Assembly: GCF_033843265.1 (NCBI RefSeq)
Contig: NZ_JAWXRD010000027.1
Coordinates: forward strand, 186,001-250,000
DNA: 64,000 nt
Direction: 5' to 3'
Source: Scandinavium lactucae
GTDB lineage: Bacteria > Pseudomonadota > Gammaproteobacteria > Enterobacterales > Enterobacteriaceae
Each line of letters opens with the position of its first letter. Within the stretch, counting starts at the first letter, position 1. The notes under the pieces are model-generated. The model worked only from the letters and a program-made list of their open reading frames with translations, ran no database searches and was not told the DNA's origin. Made by a program: the position numbers and the translations under genes. Positions 8,858 through 16,414 of the stretch are shown here, in pieces.

Positions 8858-11458
8858 ATGTTTGACATGAATGCACTGCTCGCAGATGCGGCGGGAGTGA
8901 CGCAACCTGTCGCCCGCTCTGCTAAAACTCTTGATAACTTTCCGTTAATACCGCAAAAATCAAAAAATCGACTGGACGTCAGCAGCGAGCTACATCTTGA
9001 TATCGGCTTTGATACTGAATATGTCTATAACCCACATACAAAGCAAAACGACATTCTGTCTTATCAGAGCTATGTCGTGCTGCCTGATGGAACGGGTGTT
9101 CCCGGAATCCTGTACCCCGCCAGCGCCCACAAAAAAGATCGCCTGTCGCTGAAAAACTTTCTCGCGAAAACCCTGACGCCACTATTGAAGAATGAGCAGA
9201 TTAACGAATGGCCGGGTTCGATTACGCTGTATGCTCATTTCCTGCGGGCTGATGTTGCCTCGTTTGCCGATTTCTGGAGCGATCACAAAATATTGCTGAA
9301 AGGAATTCGCAGTACAGTCAGCAGTTTTAAAAACCGCTACGGTATTGATTTTGATGAAGTCGAAACTCGTCGTGAAAAAAACAGCCTAATCATGTTTGAT
9401 AAGCGGACCAGCCCGTCCCGTTGCAGCAATGTAACGTTTACCGATACCTTGTTGATCACTCCGGGCGGTATGGGACTGACGGAATGTGGTGAATTACTTG
9501 GCCTGCCGAAACTAACCATTCCAGCACCTTATTCAATCAGCGATATGCGCCAGTATTTAAAAGGCGATCGACGCGGTTTCGAGGCCTATGCAGTTCGTGA
9601 TGCCGAAATTGCCGTGCGCTATGCCTTACAGGTGAAATCGTTCTGCACTGAAAGTCTGCTGATTGAGCGCGTCCCCACTACGATTGGTGCGATGGCTGTT
9701 TCCCGGTTTCTCAAAACCATTAAGGAAAGCGGCCAGACTCCTGAAGTCTGTATGGGAACCTGGACGGAATCGCGCCAGCGCTGGAACCCGGACACTCAGG
9801 GATTCAGAACGTTAAAATCGACGCAGAGTATACCCGCAAGGGAACTCTATGAGACGTTCGCCATCAACTGCTATCACGGCGGTCGAAATGAATGCTTCAT
9901 GATGGGCATTACCCCTGAAAGCCAATGGTATGACTACGATTTAGCAGGCGCTTACACCACCGGGCTGTTAGATATTTTGCAGCCTGATTACGATAATATT
10001 TACCAGAGCCAAAATCCTGAGGAATTTTGCGGGCATACCATGGGATTTGGGCTGGTCAGTTTTCGATTCCCCGACACGGTACGCTACCCCTGCCTGCCCG
10101 TCAGAACCGACCAGTACGGATTGTTTTTCCCTTTGACGGGTGAGTCATGGGCGACCGCCCCGGAAATGGCCCTCGCTCTGTCTCTGGGTGCGGAAATGAC
10201 TATTCAGCACGGTATTATCATCCCCTGGCGTCAGTATAAATCTAATGATTCCTCATCACCGGCAGAACCAGCATGCTCCGTGTTTTTACCCTTTGTGCAA
10301 CAGGTACGCGAAAATCGTAATCGCCATGATAAAGGGTCTCTGGAGGAGAAATTCTGGAAAGAGATCGGAAATTCACTGTACGGAAAACTCGCTCAGGGTC
10401 TTCACGCAAAGACTGCATTTGATACCGCCCGAGGGCTGAACAGCCCTCTGCCGCCTTCGTCAGTCACCCAGCCATTTTTTGCTGCACATGTCACGGGATT
10501 TGTCCGCGCGGTGGTGGGCGAGTTGATGAATGCACTCCCGCCGAATGCAACAGTGGTCAGTGTGACTACAGATGGTTTTCTGACGGATTCCGCTATCGAT
10601 AATATCGATATGTCTGGCCCGTTATCATCACGTTTTCAGGCGTTATGCGACATTGCGGATCCGGGCTCGTCTATGCTGACCTGTAAACATCAGGTCCGGC
10701 AACTTGTCGCCATGAAAACCCGGGGGCAGTTGACCTATAAAGAACTTGCAGGCTACCCAATCGTACACGCCCGTGCAGGAGTTAAACCCCCTGCTGATAT
10801 TCCCCGCGACGACTATAACCGCTATATGGTGGACCTCTATCTTAACAGGGCTCCGGGTCAGAAGCTTCGCAGGGGATCTCTCATTTCAACCCGTGATATG
10901 TGGTTGAATGAAAGCGACCTTGTCGCAGTTGAGTCGGATATCCGGTTAAATCTGGAGTTCGACTTTAAGCGCCAACTGATCGCCCCCACCATGAATGATG
11001 GACATTTGTTGATGTATTCCCGTCCGTGGAATGATATAGCCCAGGCACTTAAGCAACGCCAACTTTTCGATGACTGGCGGCAGACACACAGCCTGAAAGA
11101 TGAAGCTGACTGGGAAGACTGGTGTGATTTTCTCTATTGCAGAAACGTTTTTACCCCTCTGAAACTGAAAGTAGGACAAAATCGAAGCGATGACGTCCTT
11201 GTTCGCCTTTTCCTGCGGGCCCTGGCTCAACATCAATGGGGGCTCACGCCGGACGACAGAAAGCGACAAACCAGTGTTGAGATAGCTGCATGGCTGGTCG
11301 AAGCAGGCTACTCTGTGACATCCAGTGATGTTAAAAATGCAGGCCGGGCTAAGCTCCCACCCATTATCTTTGGTTCTCTGACTTCCCGAATGACTCGCCT
11401 GATGGACCATATAATGCTGAAATATCCTGGCTTCTCATTGCCCTCGGTAATTTTGTAA
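8858..11458 (+). CDS. Family-B DNA polymerase with 3'-5' exonuclease domain (pipolin-type)
   Basis: An 866-aa replicative-type polymerase. The exonuclease domain shows Exo I FDTEY (D52, E54), a likely Exo II around YAHFLRADVASF, and Exo III YAVRDAE (D248), so proofreading looks intact. The polymerase domain shows motif A YDYDLAGAYTT (catalytic D361), motif B K501-EIGNSLYGK and motif C SVTTDGF (D572). In motif C the usual first aspartate is threonine. The 140-residue A-to-B gap and overall size suit the protein-primed/primer-independent branch rather than Pol II. The ATG at 8858 is preferred; an in-frame TTG at 8771 lies inside the previous gene. Pipolin PolBs can start DNA without a primer; whether this one can is untested. 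A terminator follows. Confidence 0.88.
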   Translation: MFDMNALLADAAGVTQPVARSAKTLDNFPLIPQKSKNRLDVSSELHLDIGFDTEYVYNPHTKQNDILSYQSYVVLPDGTGVPGILYPASAHKKDRLSLKNFLAKTLTPLLKNEQINEWPGSITLYAHFLRADVASFADFWSDHKILLKGIRSTVSSFKNRYGIDFDEVETRREKNSLIMFDKRTSPSRCSNVTFTDTLLITPGGMGLTECGELLGLPKLTIPAPYSISDMRQYLKGDRRGFEAYAVRDAEIAVRYALQVKSFCTESLLIERVPTTIGAMAVSRFLKTIKESGQTPEVCMGTWTESRQRWNPDTQGFRTLKSTQSIPARELYETFAINCYHGGRNECFMMGITPESQWYDYDLAGAYTTGLLDILQPDYDNIYQSQNPEEFCGHTMGFGLVSFRFPDTVRYPCLPVRTDQYGLFFPLTGESWATAPEMALALSLGAEMTIQHGIIIPWRQYKSNDSSSPAEPACSVFLPFVQQVRENRNRHDKGSLEEKFWKEIGNSLYGKLAQGLHAKTAFDTARGLNSPLPPSSVTQPFFAAHVTGFVRAVVGELMNALPPNATVVSVTTDGFLTDSAIDNIDMSGPLSSRFQALCDIADPGSSMLTCKHQVRQLVAMKTRGQLTYKELAGYPIVHARAGVKPPADIPRDDYNRYMVDLYLNRAPGQKLRRGSLISTRDMWLNESDLVAVESDIRLNLEFDFKRQLIAPTMNDGHLLMYSRPWNDIAQALKQRQLFDDWRQTHSLKDEADWEDWCDFLYCRNVFTPLKLKVGQNRSDDVLVRLFLRALAQHQWGLTPDDRKRQTSVEIAAWLVEAGYSVTSSDVKNAGRAKLPPIIFGSLTSRMTRLMDHIMLKYPGFSLPSVIL

Positions 11459-11485
11459 ATCCTTCACGCTGAATACCTATTTGCT

Positions 11486-11511
11486 AAGCCCACGCTCCCA
11501 GTCGTGGGCTT
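11486..11511 (+). terminator. Terminator after the DNA polymerase gene
   Basis: AAGCCCACG and CGTGGGCTT form a 9-bp stem with an 8-nt loop, 28 bp after the polymerase stop. It is followed by TACTGTTT, a modest T-rich tail. This separates the polymerase transcript from the WYL-regulator operon. Confidence 0.75.
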
Positions 11512-11571
11512 TACTGTTTGGTAGATAATGAAGCTGCGGTAATAAAGCTGCTTCCCGCAACCACCACAACA

Positions 11572-11588
11572 TGGACAGGTTGAGTCCA
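11572..11588 (+). promoter_or_regulatory. Palindromic operator copy 1 upstream of the WYL regulator
   Basis: TGGACAGGTTGAGTCCA has GGAC/GTCC half-sites and occurs in near-identical form at 11657-11673 (inverted, 15 of 17 matching) and 14792-14808 (14 of 17). It lies 134 bp before the WYL gene. A dimeric regulator encoded in the element, most simply the WYL protein or the small HTH protein, is the likely ligand. Confidence 0.6.
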
Positions 11589-11655
11589 AAAAAACCATGC
11601 TAAAAATATACCCTTGAATTTTATGGATTTTATTTTTTAGAAATCCCTCTTCGGC

Positions 11656-11674
11656 CTGGACTCATCTTGTCCAG
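11656..11674 (-). promoter_or_regulatory. Palindromic operator copy 2 upstream of the WYL regulator
   Basis: CTGGAC-N7-GTCCAG is a perfect 6-bp inverted repeat. Read on the minus strand its core is TGGACAAGATGAGTCCA, matching copy 1 at 15 of 17 positions. Its start is 85 bp from that of copy 1 (about eight helical turns), and it ends 48 bp before the WYL start codon. The spacing suits repression, possibly with looping. Confidence 0.6.
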
Positions 11675-11721
11675 CACCCTGCTGAAAATATCCTTCCAGC
11701 TTCAATTAATTGGATGCCTGA

Positions 11722-12648
11722 ATGGATAAGCATGACAAACTTGGGTATCGCCTTGGATTGATACTGACTCGCCTTAACAACGGTGAATCGGTCACGGTGA
11801 GTGGGCTCGCTGAAGAGTTTAATGTCTGTGATAAGACCATCCGGCGTGACCTTACGCAGCGACTGGCTTATCTCAACCTTCTTCGCAGTGGTAAGAAATA
11901 TCACCTTCCCGTTGGCGTTCTGGGACAGCGCAGCAATACGGACTTGCGCCGCTTTACGCGTATTCTGGGTATTGACGGGCTATTTCCACGCTGGGATGAC
12001 CGCCTGTTAGGCATATTGCTGGGCAATGCCGAAAATAATCCGTTTCTGATCAAACAGCGACCCTATGAAAACTGTGGGGTTTTTATGTCTACGCTGAACA
12101 CATTGTCAGACGCGATTCGCGGCAGCAAAAAAATAAGCTTTATGTATAAAACGAAACGTTACAGCGCCATTGAACCCTATCGTCTCGTCAGTGACAGAGG
12201 GCTCTGGTATCTCGCTGCCATTGAGGGAGGTGTGCTGAAAAGTTTCGTCATTTCAGCTATGAAACAGGTTCTGCCCAGTAACATGTCATTTGCCATGTCG
12301 CCGGAAATTCATCTGCAAATCGAAAATGCGGAAAGTATCTGGTATGGCGCAGAGCTTACTGAAGTACTGATGTCAGTTTCTGCACTTGTAGCCCCGTGGT
12401 TCTTGCGCCGTGCGCTGTTACCGGGTCAGGAAATTATTCACACTTCCGCAAGCGGTGATTTGCTCGTGATTTCACGGGTGGCTCACTTCGGCCAAATTAT
12501 CCCTCTCATCAAATACTGGATGCCCGAGGTTGAAGTTCTAAAACCAGCATCGATTCGTAATCAGGTTACGCAAGACATACGCCTTGCTCTGGAACGATAC
12601 GAGCAGAATGAAAGTACAGAATCAACCGGAGATACCTCTAATGAATAA
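11722..12648 (+). CDS. WYL-domain transcriptional regulator with DeoR-like HTH
   Basis: A 308-aa regulator. Residues about 8-60 form a DeoR-like winged helix-turn-helix (TVSGLAEEFNVCDKTIRRDL). Residues about 140-200 form a WYL domain (IEPYRLVSDRGLWYLAAI), which senses nucleic acids or nucleotides in related proteins. A C-terminal extension (about 220-290) is of the kind seen in YfjR, BrxR and CapW. Such proteins commonly repress phage-defence or mobile-element operons. Two copies of a palindromic operator lie upstream, suggesting autoregulation. The stop overlaps the next gene by 8 bp, and the GTPase gene follows. The order WYL regulator plus YfjP-like GTPase recalls the CP4-57 prophage of E. 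coli. Confidence 0.88.
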   Translation: MDKHDKLGYRLGLILTRLNNGESVTVSGLAEEFNVCDKTIRRDLTQRLAYLNLLRSGKKYHLPVGVLGQRSNTDLRRFTRILGIDGLFPRWDDRLLGILLGNAENNPFLIKQRPYENCGVFMSTLNTLSDAIRGSKKISFMYKTKRYSAIEPYRLVSDRGLWYLAAIEGGVLKSFVISAMKQVLPSNMSFAMSPEIHLQIENAESIWYGAELTEVLMSVSALVAPWFLRRALLPGQEIIHTSASGDLLVISRVAHFGQIIPLIKYWMPEVEVLKPASIRNQVTQDIRLALERYEQNESTESTGDTSNE

Positions 12649-13048
12649 AGATGAAAATGTACTCGGGAATTTTTTCGAAACCATAGCAACGGATTTACTC
12701 AGCGGTCTTCTTGACGCCAACGATAATGAACAGAATGCGCATCTTAAAGCCTGGCTTGACGCGCCATTCAATGTGGTTCCCGAACATCTCCTTCAGCATG
12801 CAGAGATGATTTGCAATCACTTCAATGCTGGCGAAAACGGACATTTGTTAATGCACGGTATTGATGATCAACTGGCCGCAATGAATCTTTCCCGCAAGGA
12901 ACGCTTCAGCCCTATGAAAAAAGGGATCGTCGGTTACGCGGCACCCCGTGATCTGGAAAAAGTGAATGCCTTGCTAAAAGTAATTATTTCATATTACGAG
13001 TGTGCGCTAATTAAAGCGAAAATGGAGAATGGTGCTCAAGATGAATAA
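12641..13048 (+). CDS. Unknown 135-aa acidic protein between WYL regulator and GTPase
   Basis: I do not recognise a family. The ATG at 12641 overlaps the WYL stop by 8 bp (ATGAATAA) and has GGAG upstream, so it is preferred over an ATG at 12584 deep inside the WYL gene. The product is acidic, about 135 aa, helical, without a signal peptide. It overlaps the start of the GTPase gene, so the three genes are probably translationally coupled. It may be a partner or regulator of the GTPase; there is no motif to support a specific role. Confidence 0.8.
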   Translation: MNKDENVLGNFFETIATDLLSGLLDANDNEQNAHLKAWLDAPFNVVPEHLLQHAEMICNHFNAGENGHLLMHGIDDQLAAMNLSRKERFSPMKKGIVGYAAPRDLEKVNALLKVIISYYECALIKAKMENGAQDE

Positions 13049-13928
13049 TACAGAAACTAAAAATCGAAATCCTGTGAAGGATGCACTTGAAATATTACCT
13101 GAAAATATCAGGGACAGTATTGCCCGACGCATCAATGACGTTATCAGTTATGAGCCGGTCATTGGCATTATGGGAAAGACCGGAGCCGGGAAGTCCAGCT
13201 TATGTAATGCGATTTTTAAGGGTGATATTTGTGCAGTCAGTGATGTCGCCGCCTGTACCCGTGAAACGCAGGAAATGCGCATCCAGTTTGGCAAACGCTC
13301 AGTGCGGTTGATTGATATTCCGGGTGTGGGAGAAAATGCTGAGCGTGACGCTGAATATGAACAACTTTATCGTGCCCTGTTACCACAACTGGATCTGGTT
13401 CTCTGGGTGATTAAAGGCGATGACCGCGCCTTCTCTGCGGATGAACATTTCTACAAAAATGTGCTGGCCCCTGCTGGCGGTGAGGCTAAAACACTGTTTG
13501 TGCTTAATCAGGTCGACAAAATTGAGCCATTCCGTGAATGGGATGTTGTCAACGCCCGGCCTTCTCCATCCCAGATGCAAAATATCCTCGATAAAGAAGC
13601 ATATATCACACAGCGATTTGGGTTTACTGACCATCCGGTGATCGCTGTCGCCGCCAGTGAGGGATACAATGTGACCCATTTGGTGGAGGCAATGGTTCGT
13701 GCGCTCCCAAAGCACGCTCAAAGCGGCGTCGCTTCTCAGGTGAGAGACGAGCACAAAACCCGTACAGTTACAGAAGAAGCAACGGAAGGATTTGGTGATA
13801 CCGTTGATCGCGTTCTTGATGATATTATTGATAATACCCTGCCAGCACCATTGCGCGTCGTGGTGAAAGCTGCCAAAAAAGCTGTAGTCAATGGGCTGAA
13901 AAAAGCCTGGAACTGGATCTTTGGATAA
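13029..13928 (+). CDS. YfjP/YkfA/YeeP-family GTPase
   Basis: A TRAFAC-class GTPase of about 299 aa, related to the prophage GTPases YfjP, YkfA and YeeP. Visible motifs are G1 GKTGAGKS (49-56), a threonine-rich G2 region (AACTRET), G3 DIPG (95-98) and G4 NQVD (159-162). The C-terminal 60 residues are amphipathic with a basic end (VVKAAKKAVVNGLKKAWNW), a possible membrane-contacting helix. The start may be 13029 or 13041; both are in frame and neither has an ideal ribosome site. It is the last gene of the WYL-unknown-GTPase operon. The cellular role of this family is not established. Confidence 0.88.
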   Translation: MVLKMNNTETKNRNPVKDALEILPENIRDSIARRINDVISYEPVIGIMGKTGAGKSSLCNAIFKGDICAVSDVAACTRETQEMRIQFGKRSVRLIDIPGVGENAERDAEYEQLYRALLPQLDLVLWVIKGDDRAFSADEHFYKNVLAPAGGEAKTLFVLNQVDKIEPFREWDVVNARPSPSQMQNILDKEAYITQRFGFTDHPVIAVAASEGYNVTHLVEAMVRALPKHAQSGVASQVRDEHKTRTVTEEATEGFGDTVDRVLDDIIDNTLPAPLRVVVKAAKKAVVNGLKKAWNWIFG

Positions 13929-13936
13929 AAAAAATA

Positions 13937-13956
13937 ACGGGAGCAACTGCTCCCGT
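13937..13956 (-). terminator. Bidirectional-looking terminator between convergent operons
   Basis: ACGGGAGC-AACT-GCTCCCGT is a perfect 8-bp stem with a 4-nt loop. On the minus strand it is followed by a T-rich run (TTATTTTTTTT), so it mainly ends the leftward transcript of the small exported-protein genes. It also lies just after the GTPase stop. Confidence 0.8.
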
Positions 13957-13978
13957 AATATTCATATCTCATTAATCA

Positions 13979-14371
13979 TTATAATTTCACCAGCCCTGAT
14001 TTAATTGCCAGACGGACACATTTATTGGCCTCCTGCATAATGACGTCCTGGGGATATCTGTTCATTTCCCGATACCCATCAGATTTAGCCATGCGGCCTT
14101 CCATTCCGGCATTATCCAGAATGGTCTTCCAGGCATCCCGAATTTTCTTTGAGTCCTTTTCACCTACTCCACCGGAGAGTGTGCCAAATAGCTCTTTGGC
14201 ATTACTGTTGAGATTTTTGTATTCCGCTGCATTTGGATCCAGCAACATCGCCATTTGAGTTGACTGGCGAGTTGCTTCATAACAACGCCCTGCTGTATCA
14301 AGTGAAACAGAAGCGGCTATTGAGGTGACAGGCACGATGGCCGCAACACATCCGGCAATTATCTTTTTCAT
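13979..14371 (-). CDS. Small exported protein, unknown function (130 aa)
   Basis: The N-terminus MKKIIAGCVAAIVPVTSIAA is a typical Sec signal peptide with cleavage likely after SIAA, so the mature protein (about 110 aa) should be periplasmic. An in-frame ATG five codons upstream is less likely. The mature part holds two cysteines (GRCYEATR and ANKCVRLA) that could form a disulfide. It has no recognised domain. It lies 42 bp downstream of another small exported protein on the same strand. The pair recalls small periplasmic genes near yfjP-like GTPases in E. coli prophages, without clear homology visible by eye. Confidence 0.8.
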   Translation of the reverse strand: MKKIIAGCVAAIVPVTSIAASVSLDTAGRCYEATRQSTQMAMLLDPNAAEYKNLNSNAKELFGTLSGGVGEKDSKKIRDAWKTILDNAGMEGRMAKSDGYREMNRYPQDVIMQEANKCVRLAIKSGLVKL

Positions 14372-14413
14372 ATCATGATTTCCCAATTGGGTGAGAAGGA
14401 TTATCTGTTCTCA

Positions 14414-14734
14414 CTACTGTCTGTTTGATGGTTTTCGGTAAAATGTCACACACTTATCTGCAAACGCTGCCTGCTGGTATGCCCGAGGTAGTTCATTCTC
14501 CATGGCGATGGTGTTTTCATTAATAGATTCTTCGTCAACGCCATAACGTTGTAGTTCTCCCTCCAAATATTTATATATTTCAGCAGTGGCTTTTTTATCT
14601 GACTCCATGAGTTGCCTGTTTATACTGTCCATCGCAAGATAACAGGCTACACGGTTATTTACCTGAACAAGCCCGGCATGCGCCTGCGACAGAAAACCTG
14701 TGAATAACAGAGCCGCCATTATCGTTCTTTTCAT
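14414..14734 (-). CDS. Small exported protein, unknown function (106 aa)
   Basis: MKRTIMAALLFTGFLSQAHA is a clear Sec signal peptide with an A-H-A cleavage site, leaving a mature protein of about 86 aa. The mature part has two cysteines (RVACYLAM and DKCVTFY), matching the two-cysteine pattern of the next gene, so the two may be distant paralogues or partners. No family is recognised. A copy of the element's palindromic operator lies 58 bp before the start codon, indicating control by the element-encoded regulator. Confidence 0.8.
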   Translation of the reverse strand: MKRTIMAALLFTGFLSQAHAGLVQVNNRVACYLAMDSINRQLMESDKKATAEIYKYLEGELQRYGVDEESINENTIAMENELPRAYQQAAFADKCVTFYRKPSNRQ

Positions 14735-14791
14735 CTTACATCCTTAATTAAGGTCATTTATTTGGTTCATTGTTGAGCCTAATGCAATGCG

Positions 14792-14808
14792 AGGACAGGT
14801 TATGTCCA
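14792..14808 (+). promoter_or_regulatory. Palindromic operator copy 3
   Basis: AGGACAGGTTATGTCCA matches copy 1 (11572-11588) at 14 of 17 positions, keeping both GGAC and GTCC half-sites. It sits between the stop of the small HTH gene and the start of the first small exported-protein gene, 58 bp before the latter. This is where a repressor of that gene would act. Confidence 0.58.
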
Positions 14809-14819
14809 TGTAGGGAAAA

Positions 14820-15056
14820 TTATTTGGATATTCCTTGCCTGACTCGCTCTCTTATCAGAGGAGCCAACCTCACTTTCCCGGGAGAAATAACCTCCGTTAC
14901 TGTTTCCACCCTCAATAAGTCCCGTCGTCCTGTCCGACGGGAAACATAAAACTGCTGGCAAATATCATTAACCGACAGAGAATTGCCGGTATAGAGCTGG
15001 AGCAATATCCACCCCAGTCTTTCAGAGATCTTCTCGCCTCGTGACTGACGCATCAT
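14820..15056 (-). CDS. Short DeoR-like helix-turn-helix protein (78 aa)
   Basis: The whole protein is one helix-turn-helix resembling the first 70 residues of the WYL regulator at 11722 (shared RLG.IL..L..G.S..V pattern and RRDL). It lacks any WYL or effector domain. It could be a truncated paralogue or a stand-alone regulator that competes for the same operator. The start is an ATG at 15056; a second ATG follows at once. It is the last gene before the right 26-bp repeat. Confidence 0.7.
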   Translation of the reverse strand: MMRQSRGEKISERLGWILLQLYTGNSLSVNDICQQFYVSRRTGRRDLLRVETVTEVISPGKVRLAPLIRERVRQGISK

Positions 15057-15136
15057 GGGTACCTGTCTAGTTTTGTTTTAACAGTCCATCGGCCAAAAGT
15101 GGCTCTAAGACACTGTAATATCGATGTTAATTATGC

Positions 15137-15162
15137 GGTGTAAAACTGCCGTTGGGGTAATG
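15137..15162 (+). repeat. 26-bp direct repeat, right copy (candidate attachment site)
   Basis: Identical in sequence and orientation to 5343-5368. The bases on either side differ between copies, so the identity stops sharply at 26 bp, as for att cores rather than a duplicated gene. It lies in the 295-bp gap between the small HTH gene and the gene ending at 15352. Confidence 0.7.
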
Positions 15163-15213
15163 GAGTCTTCGTTATCATCCTGTCACTGGGGAATGCGCCA
15201 TTTGGGCCTAAAC

Positions 15214-15238
15214 CACGAGGGATCTGAGATCCCCCGTG
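15214..15238. other. Strong inverted repeat near the right repeat
   Basis: CACGAGGGATCT and AGATCCCCCGTG around a central G form a 12-bp arm pair with one mismatch, 52 bp outside the right 26-bp repeat. No T-run follows on either strand, so it is not an obvious terminator. It could be a protein-binding or cruciform site. Confidence 0.45.
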
Positions 15239-15351
15239 TCTGCACATGTTTATGCGAACAGCCAGGAATAAGAGATATCATCCCCATGCTGTGATGCACG
15301 CCGCATGCAGAAAATTACAAAGCCGCCCGCTTTCTTCCTGTTCATAACGGG

Positions 15352-15786
15352 TCAACAACTTTCCTCAGTTACCGTTACCTGGTAAACCCCCATTGCCAGG
15401 TATTCAATAAAATTACTCTCCCATAAAGACCAGAGCTCATTCATCTCTGTTGTTATCGAAATATCGCCAATCAGATAATGGAAGACGTAATGACCCGACC
15501 AGCAAAAGTCTATTTCCTTTTCCAGTTCAGGATAGACTCGCCCCATGTAACTAAAGTCTGTGACATAATCGAAATACCACTCGTTATCCTTACGGATGAA
15601 ACGCATTTCAACCGGATGAAATCCGCCGGATTCTGCACTGTAGTCTGGGTCACGAAAATTAATGACCACTGCCCTGACCGATGTTTGCTGAGATTGTTCT
15701 GTCAGAAGCGCAGTGATGTGCTGCTGAAATAATTTGGTAACAGGCAGCGTTAATCCTGCCTGTTTTAAGGCGTACTGGGTTTGCAT
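15352..15786 (-). CDS. DUF2787-like protein (144 aa)
   Basis: A 144-aa protein whose middle (INFRDPDYSAESGGFHPVE) resembles, from memory, the signature of DUF2787, a family of unknown function found in mobile elements of gammaproteobacteria. It has no signal peptide or membrane segment. It is the most distal of a leftward group of small genes behind the second integrase. Similarity to DUF2787 is by recall and not checked. Confidence 0.65.
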   Translation of the reverse strand: MQTQYALKQAGLTLPVTKLFQQHITALLTEQSQQTSVRAVVINFRDPDYSAESGGFHPVEMRFIRKDNEWYFDYVTDFSYMGRVYPELEKEIDFCWSGHYVFHYLIGDISITTEMNELWSLWESNFIEYLAMGVYQVTVTEESC

Positions 15787-15858
15787 AATGAATGTTCCTG
15801 AAGAAGATGAACAGTGGTGAGTAGCCGTTTCTGGTTGTATGAACGTACTGGTAAAGAA

Positions 15859-16389
15859 TTAACCCTCTGCGTTCTTTTCTCTATCCCCAACTTTGCTGAG
15901 TGTTTTCAGGCGCACACGCCAGTCGGCGTATAAAACATGCGTAAATAACTTCTCCGGATGCGCCTCCAGCAGACATATATCTGGCGAGCGCAGAACAGCA
16001 GCCAGAAAACCAGAATTATTGGCACTAGCCCCTTTAAATAATGGTCTGAATACGCCGGATGTGAAACCCGTTATCGGTTGTACTTCGAGTACACTTTCAA
16101 TTTTAGAAAGTGAAATCCAGTCCTTAGAGAACAATCCTCCGCTGCCATTTGCCAGTAGGCGCAGATAAAGCTCATTATCTGTTTCAGACATTGCCAGTTG
16201 CCATGTCAGCATACCACTGGCCTTAGGACTGATTTTTTCCGCCTGCCCTGATTCAATGAGCAGCTTATAACTCTCTTCAGGTAATGTTTTCTCATCTTCA
16301 GTGATACCATTCTCAACATCGCTTAAATCATTATTTAACTCCAGCTCATCGTTTTCATTATTATTTTTTCCTGACTTTAATTTTCTCAT
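15859..16389 (-). CDS. Unknown 176-aa protein with charged N-terminus
   Basis: I do not recognise this protein. The first 45 residues are very rich in K, N, D and E and probably disordered. The rest (about 50-170) looks like a compact mixed domain. The ATG at 16389 follows AGGAGAAGGAAA. It starts 26 bp after the previous gene on the same strand (16415) and is likely co-transcribed with it. Confidence 0.75.
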   Translation of the reverse strand: MRKLKSGKNNNENDELELNNDLSDVENGITEDEKTLPEESYKLLIESGQAEKISPKASGMLTWQLAMSETDNELYLRLLANGSGGLFSKDWISLSKIESVLEVQPITGFTSGVFRPLFKGASANNSGFLAAVLRSPDICLLEAHPEKLFTHVLYADWRVRLKTLSKVGDREKNAEG

Positions 16390-16414
16390 TTCCTTCTCCT
16401 CATTTTAATCTGAT

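Larger units (their letters stand above)
5343..15162. mobile_element. Pipolin-like integrative element encoding a family-B DNA polymerase
   Basis: A 9.8-kb segment lies between perfect 26-bp direct repeats. It holds its own tyrosine integrase, an AlpA-type small DNA-binding protein (often an excisionase), a family-B DNA polymerase, a WYL regulator and cargo. Integrase plus excisionase plus a self-encoded PolB is the hallmark of pipolins. From memory, E. coli pipolins also sit at a tRNA-Leu and often carry type I restriction genes, both of which occur nearby here. The wider element might therefore extend past both repeats, from left of hsdR to leuZ. Boundaries rest on the repeat alone. Confidence 0.6.
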
